This document shows, piece by piece, positions 17,202 through 20,465 of a DNA stretch of 20,465 bases. The stretch is from positions 1 through 20,465 of the forward strand of contig CACERX010000028.1 of assembly GCA_902562015.1 (NCBI GenBank), written 5' to 3'. The notes beneath the pieces were generated by a model, which was not told the DNA's origin, did not search any database, and saw only the letters and a list, made by a program, of their open reading frames with translations. The stretch comes from an uncultured SAR324 cluster bacterium. Lineage in GTDB: Bacteria; SAR324; NAC60-12. Made by a program: the position numbers and the translations under genes. Each line of letters starts with the position of its first letter. Position 1 is the first letter of the stretch.

Positions 17202-17984
17202 AGAGCTTGTTTATTTAACTTAAATTAGGAAAAAAACATTGTAAGATACCCCCTATTTCAGTAGTTATTCCAAAGTTTATAATAATACTATATAACCAAA
17301 GTAAACATCATTATTCTATACCCCATATGGGTATCTTTCAAGAAAATATATGTTTTGTAAATTATTATAAGAAATAAATTAATTAATTATTAAGTGTTAA
17401 TTAAAGTGTTTTGTAAAAATTATATACTTAAATGTTAAATCTATTTAACCATTTTAGAATATTAGTCTGAATAATTGACTTTTATCTAAGAAAAATATTT
17501 AATAAAAAAAAGTGTTATTGATACTTTAACATTCGCAGATTATAAGTGCCTTTATACGACTAGCATTGTAAGCAGTGTGACAGCGGTTTCACTGAACTTA
17601 GAAGAACCTCTGAATTGGATTCTCCTATAAATTGCCCTGAATGTGTCAGCATGGAAATCAGTCGTACATTAAGTTGATTCTCTGTAGGTGTTATAAATTC
17701 AAGTTTTGAATGCAGAACGCGGTTTATTAAAAAGTCAATTTAGGTGAGCAGTTTAACTTAACAGATAGGTCAGACTGTAAAGCAAATTCTGTAGTAAATA
17801 TGCTTGCAACTAAGTTCCTAACTTTCCATAACCTACCAATATCTAGTATATACATTTCAAAAAATTTTTCTCACCAATGCGAACAATTAAACGTACTTTT
17901 ATGCTAATTGCGAAGTATATGATCTATTGTTATTGAAAACTTTATCAGTAGGTTTGGCCAAGGAAATTAATACCAGATAGATAT
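17202..17984. other. 783-base region without a confident gene
   Basis: The part nearest the YceI-like gene (17202-17340) holds the candidate operators. From 17341 to 17520 the DNA is very AT-rich with no structure that I can name. From about 17521 to 17780 the composition is visibly less AT-rich. Here the minus strand has a 59-codon open stretch (17560-17739, ending SVKPLSHCLQC before TAG) with only an internal ATG at 17652. The plus strand has a shorter one (about 17517-17630) ending LNLEEPLNWILL before TAA. Neither has a plausible start and ribosome-binding sequence or a recognised domain. A decayed gene or an untranslated RNA is possible. The remainder (17781-17984) is the upstream flank of the ChaC-like gene. 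Confidence 0.5.
17243..17337 (-). promoter_or_regulatory. Candidate CsoR-type operators upstream of the YceI-like gene
   Basis: ATACCC (17318-17323) and GGGTAT (17329-17334) form a dyad around CATAT, with the perfect palindrome CCCATATGGG in its centre. Sixty bases nearer the gene, ATACCCCCTA (17246-17255) repeats one half. AAGATACCC at 17243-17251 is the exact inverse of 17329-17337. C/G tracts flanked by AT, as in ATACCC...GGGTAT, recall operators of the CsoR/RcnR/CstR repressor family (copper, nickel/cobalt or persulfide sensing). No such regulator gene is in the window. Confidence 0.4.
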
Positions 17985-18665
17985 ATGACAAAAGTATTTA
18001 AAAAAAATAACATGAAATCAAATATTTCATATAAATGGGGAAAAGGAGAAGAAGCTGACTTGATAAGGACGATGAATTCAAAAGAACTTTCAGATTCAGT
18101 AAAACAAATTCTGGAAGGAATTAATCTGGTAGATGGTGTTTGGGTTTTTGGTTACGGATCATTAATGTGGAATCCTGATTTTAAATTAGCAGAAAAACGT
18201 ACTGGATATTTAAAAGGATATCATAGGAGTTTGTGCTTAAAATCAATTGTATACAGAGGATCACCTGATTATCATGGATTAGTTTTTGGTCTGGATATTG
18301 GTAATAGTTGTCAGGGAATGGTTTATAAAATTGCAGAGGAAAACATTCAATCAGAAATGCAGAAAATATGGGAGAGAGAAATGTTTGCGGAAACATATAT
18401 TCCTACCTGGGTAAATGTAAGAACTAAACATGGTTATGTATCCGCAGTTACATTTGTAATTAACCGTAAACATGAGCATTATATTCCTAATCTTAAATTG
18501 GAAGATATTGCAGAAAGAGTTGTTAGGGCAGAAGGTACATGTGGCTCATGCCATGACTATGTTCAAAATACTGTTAAAAGTCTACATCATCTAGGATTGC
18601 GTGATCATTCGCTGGAAAAGTTGATTAATTTGATTGAATATACTCCGAATTATAAAAGTACTTAA
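17985..18665 (+). CDS. ChaC-type gamma-glutamylcyclotransferase
   Basis: This 226-residue cytoplasmic enzyme likely cleaves glutathione to 5-oxoproline and cysteinyl-glycine. The family substrate-binding motif YGSL is at 57-60 (VFGYGSLMWNPDF). GYHRSLCLKS (78-87) and RGSPDYHGLVFGLD (91-104) are typical ChaC segments. The catalytic Glu is expected in WEREM (129-133), most likely Glu132. Length agrees with bacterial ChaC (about 200-230). The N-terminal 48 residues before VDGVWVFGYGS are variable, and an in-frame ATG at residue 10 (18012) is an equally possible start; neither has a clear Shine-Dalgarno sequence. It stands alone, between a long gap and a repeat-bearing spacer. A general gamma-glutamyl-amine cyclotransferase role cannot be excluded. 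Confidence 0.9.
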   Translation: MTKVFKKNNMKSNISYKWGKGEEADLIRTMNSKELSDSVKQILEGINLVDGVWVFGYGSLMWNPDFKLAEKRTGYLKGYHRSLCLKSIVYRGSPDYHGLVFGLDIGNSCQGMVYKIAEENIQSEMQKIWEREMFAETYIPTWVNVRTKHGYVSAVTFVINRKHEHYIPNLKLEDIAERVVRAEGTCGSCHDYVQNTVKSLHHLGLRDHSLEKLINLIEYTPNYKST

Positions 18666-18740
18666 TAATAATGCATGAGTATGAATTCATTCATAAAATC
18701 CTAATATTGTGAGATTATAATAGCTCTATCTTGTTGATTC

Positions 18741-18802
18741 TGAGCTTTTTTGTGCATAATTGAGGGCTTTTGTGTGTTTTTTGAGGGTTTATGCGTGATT
18801 TG
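18741..18802. repeat. Three degenerate tandem copies of a 20-21 base unit
   Basis: The units TGAGCTTTTTTGTGCATAAT (18741-18760), TGAGGGCTTTTGTGTGTTTT (18761-18780) and TGAGGGTTTATGCGTGATTT (18782-18801) follow one another. They share TGAG, a T-run and a TGNGTG/TGTGCAT core. They lie between the ChaC-like gene and tRNA-Leu and are unrelated to the AT palindromes that follow. The repeat could be a slipped-strand expansion or a binding-site array. Confidence 0.6.
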
Positions 18803-18901
18803 TAAAATAATAAAACGTAAAATATAATATAATTATATTATGTTAATTAAATTTATATAATAAATATTTTATAATTTTATAATATATAATATATTTTATA
18901 A

Positions 18902-18930
18902 TTGACTTTTTATTTAAATATAAATAATCT
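18902..18930 (+). promoter_or_regulatory. Weak candidate promoter for tRNA-Leu
   Basis: TTGACT (18902-18907, 5 of 6) is followed after 17 bases by TAATCT (18925-18930, 3 of 6), 16 bases before the tRNA. The flank is almost pure A/T and includes an 18-bp perfect palindrome at 18824-18841, so the -10 choice is uncertain. Confidence 0.35.
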
Positions 18931-18946
18931 AATTTATGTTTGATAT

Positions 18947-19032
18947 GCCGAGGTGGTGGAATTGGTAGACACGCTGTCTTGAGGGGGCAGTGAGCTATGC
19001 TCGTGCGGGTTCGATTCCCGCTCTCGGCACCA
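18947..19032 (+). tRNA. tRNA-Leu (anticodon GAG)
   Basis: This is an 86-base class II tRNA. The acceptor stem GCCGAGG (18947-18953) pairs with TCTCGGC (19022-19028, one G-U), then discriminator A and an encoded CCA (19030-19032). The anticodon stem CTGTC/GGCAG encloses loop TTGAGGG with anticodon GAG at 18981-18983, reading CUC and CUU. The long variable arm (GTGAGCTATGCTCGT region) and the T-loop TTCGATT are typical of bacterial tRNA-Leu. The 5' half closely resembles E. coli tRNA-Leu(GAG). It is the only RNA gene recognised in the window. Confidence 0.96.
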
Positions 19033-19044
19033 ATTTATTAAAAT

Positions 19045-19082
19045 TAAATATAATTAATTATCTTATTATTAAATTATATTTA
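19045..19082. repeat. A/T-only inverted repeat downstream of tRNA-Leu
   Basis: TAAATATAATT (19045-19055) is exactly inverted at 19072-19082 with a 16-base spacer. With no G-C pairs it is a weak candidate for tRNA 3' processing or termination, and may be chance in such AT-rich DNA. Confidence 0.25.
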
Positions 19083-19159
19083 GTTTGAAAAAATCCTGCC
19101 AAATAATCTTATATTCTCAGTTTACATAAAAAAGTAATAATATTATATATATTAAATGA

Positions 19160-20449
19160 ATGAATAAGAATACAAAAATTATTATAATATACTTATTTAT
19201 CAATTTCATTATTACGTATGATATTTTTGCAATAGTATTTGAAAGAAGAAAAATTAATAATCAAAACTTATTTGAATATTATTTTTTAATTACACCAATA
19301 GAAAGACCAGGTTTTGGAAGTTTAATTGCTGTTGGTTCTATAGTAAATAATTTACCTGTACCATGGATTAAAAATGGTAAATTTAACATTATAGGAGGTA
19401 TTGGTAAAGGTGAGGGCGAAAATGAATTCGAGGGACAAGACATTAATGCATATGGATTAACAATAATAGACTTCCCTATTTTTTCAAATAATTTCACATT
19501 CAGCCCAGCACGATTAGCTGCAACAAAATATTCAATATCATTTTATGAAAGAGGGATAGATTCAGATCCTGATAGGAAGCTTACAATAATGGCTGACAAG
19601 GTAGCTCAGAATATAGGTGAAATATCTTATTATTTTTTAGATAGACAAATTGAACTATTTTACACATTTTTCAATGCAGAAATTGACTTTTACGGTTATC
19701 AAGATTTTGATGGAAATATTGTTAGTTTAAAAGATGTTGATAATTTTGGTTCAGGTGCATCTAAATGGACTGAGAGGTGGGGTGTTTTAATAGATGATAC
19801 TGATTTTAGAAGAGATCCAAGAATAGGTTATTTTTTGAAACTAGATAGGTGGCAGTGGCCGAGCAGAACTCCGCAAGAAAGTAGTTGGTTTCAATACGAT
19901 TTAGAAACTGTAGGTTACATACCTATAATTGATATGAAAATGGTGTTAGTACTCACACAATATTTAAGTACTTCAAAAGTCATTAGTCCAGGCAATGTGG
20001 AAAAATATATATGTACTGAAGAACAGTTAATATTATATCCAAAATGTCAGATAATACTTGATGAAGCGTACAAAAGGAATTTAGAAAATTCTAATAAAGG
20101 AAGAGCTACAGCACTTGGAGGGTATGAAAGGCTAAGAGGTTTTCCTGAAGGAAGATTTTTTGATGAACACACAAATTTTAGAGGTATTGAATTAAGATAT
20201 TATTTTGAATCAATAGATTTAGATTTTGATGTTATATTTGCAAAAGGATTTTTAGCAGAATTTCAAGTAGCAGGGTTTTATGAACAAGGTACTGTCTCAT
20301 CAAATTTAGATGATGATTTTTGGAGTAATTTTAAAGATAGTTATGGTTTTGGTATAAGGCTTATTACAGGTTCAGCTGTAGCAAGATTAGACTTTGGTTT
20401 TTCTGATGAAGGTAGTGAAACTACTGCTTACTGGGATTATCCATTTTAG
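19160..20449 (+). CDS. Omp85/BamA-like outer-membrane beta-barrel protein without POTRA domains
   Basis: This 429-residue protein has an N-terminal signal segment (IIIIYLFINFIITYDIFA, to about residue 24). The body is beta-strand-rich, with the barrel signature GGYERLRGFPEGRF (320-333), equivalent to the (V/R)RG(F/Y) lid-loop motif of Omp85/bacterial surface antigen proteins, then NFRGIELRYYFE (339-350), and ends in YWDYPF with a terminal Phe, the usual barrel insertion signal. BamA itself has about 800 residues with five POTRA domains; here no POTRA is visible, so the role is not assembly in the classical sense. Two cysteines (285, 296) could bridge an extracellular loop. Codons are strongly A/T-ending, more than in the genes at the left end. 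The ATG at 19156 opens only a three-codon frame. Confidence 0.82.
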   Translation: MNKNTKIIIIYLFINFIITYDIFAIVFERRKINNQNLFEYYFLITPIERPGFGSLIAVGSIVNNLPVPWIKNGKFNIIGGIGKGEGENEFEGQDINAYGLTIIDFPIFSNNFTFSPARLAATKYSISFYERGIDSDPDRKLTIMADKVAQNIGEISYYFLDRQIELFYTFFNAEIDFYGYQDFDGNIVSLKDVDNFGSGASKWTERWGVLIDDTDFRRDPRIGYFLKLDRWQWPSRTPQESSWFQYDLETVGYIPIIDMKMVLVLTQYLSTSKVISPGNVEKYICTEEQLILYPKCQIILDEAYKRNLENSNKGRATALGGYERLRGFPEGRFFDEHTNFRGIELRYYFESIDLDFDVIFAKGFLAEFQVAGFYEQGTVSSNLDDDFWSNFKDSYGFGIRLITGSAVARLDFGFSDEGSETTAYWDYPF

Positions 20450-20465
20450 GTTAAAATATCAAGAA

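Noticed and set aside
18803..18946. AT-rich palindromic tract as a replication origin
   Set aside because: No DnaA-box cluster and no dnaA, dnaN or gidA genes are nearby; low GC alone explains the palindromes.
18666..19160. Integrated mobile element at tRNA-Leu
   Set aside because: No integrase, no transposase and no duplicated tRNA 3' end were seen in the window.

Overview
The window looks like chromosomal DNA of an AT-rich, Gram-negative, probably marine bacterium. The Gram-negative assignment rests on an outer-membrane beta-barrel protein, a periplasmic YceI-like protein, CcmF and a LolD/FtsX-type transporter. Creatinase, a polyamine-type ABC uptake cluster and purine salvage suggest an oligotroph that scavenges organic nitrogen. 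An uncultured marine proteobacterial lineage such as SAR324 would fit, but this is inference and no marker gene here fixes it.

Layout. (1) 1-5898, plus strand: a structured leader, then a periplasmic binding protein, a strong intercistronic hairpin, two PotB/PotC-type permeases, a dipeptidase-fold protein, a 54-residue small ORF and a DUF3726-like protein. No ATPase for this transporter is present; it may lie upstream of base 1. (2) 6094-9043, plus strand: a xanthine/guanine phosphoribosyltransferase-like gene coupled to GMP reductase (guanine to GMP to IMP), then a clear creatinase (creatine to sarcosine plus urea). (3) 9052-12876: a small two-helix membrane protein on the minus strand, then a LolD-like ATPase overlapping a large FtsX/YbbP-like permease. 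(4) 12899-17183, minus strand: an FAD-dependent oxidoreductase with a TTG start, CcmF and a YceI-like protein. (5) 17202-20465: a 0.78-kb gene-free gap, a ChaC-type gamma-glutamylcyclotransferase, a small degenerate repeat, tRNA-Leu(GAG) and an Omp85/BamA-like barrel protein, in very AT-rich surroundings.

How the genes may work together. The left third reads as a nitrogen-acquisition island: binding protein plus permeases for an unidentified cationic or amino-acid-like compound, accessory hydrolase-like genes, purine salvage and creatine cleavage. The link between the transporter and creatine is a hypothesis from adjacency only. The rest is mostly housekeeping envelope and redox biology.

The most unusual items are the internal duplication of the periplasmic loop domain in the PotB-like permease, the pseudoknot-capable leader before the binding-protein gene, a dipeptidase-like protein lacking the N-terminal metal ligands, and CsoR-like dyads before the YceI-like gene. 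Shine-Dalgarno signals are weak or absent before most genes, the binding-protein gene being the clear exception.
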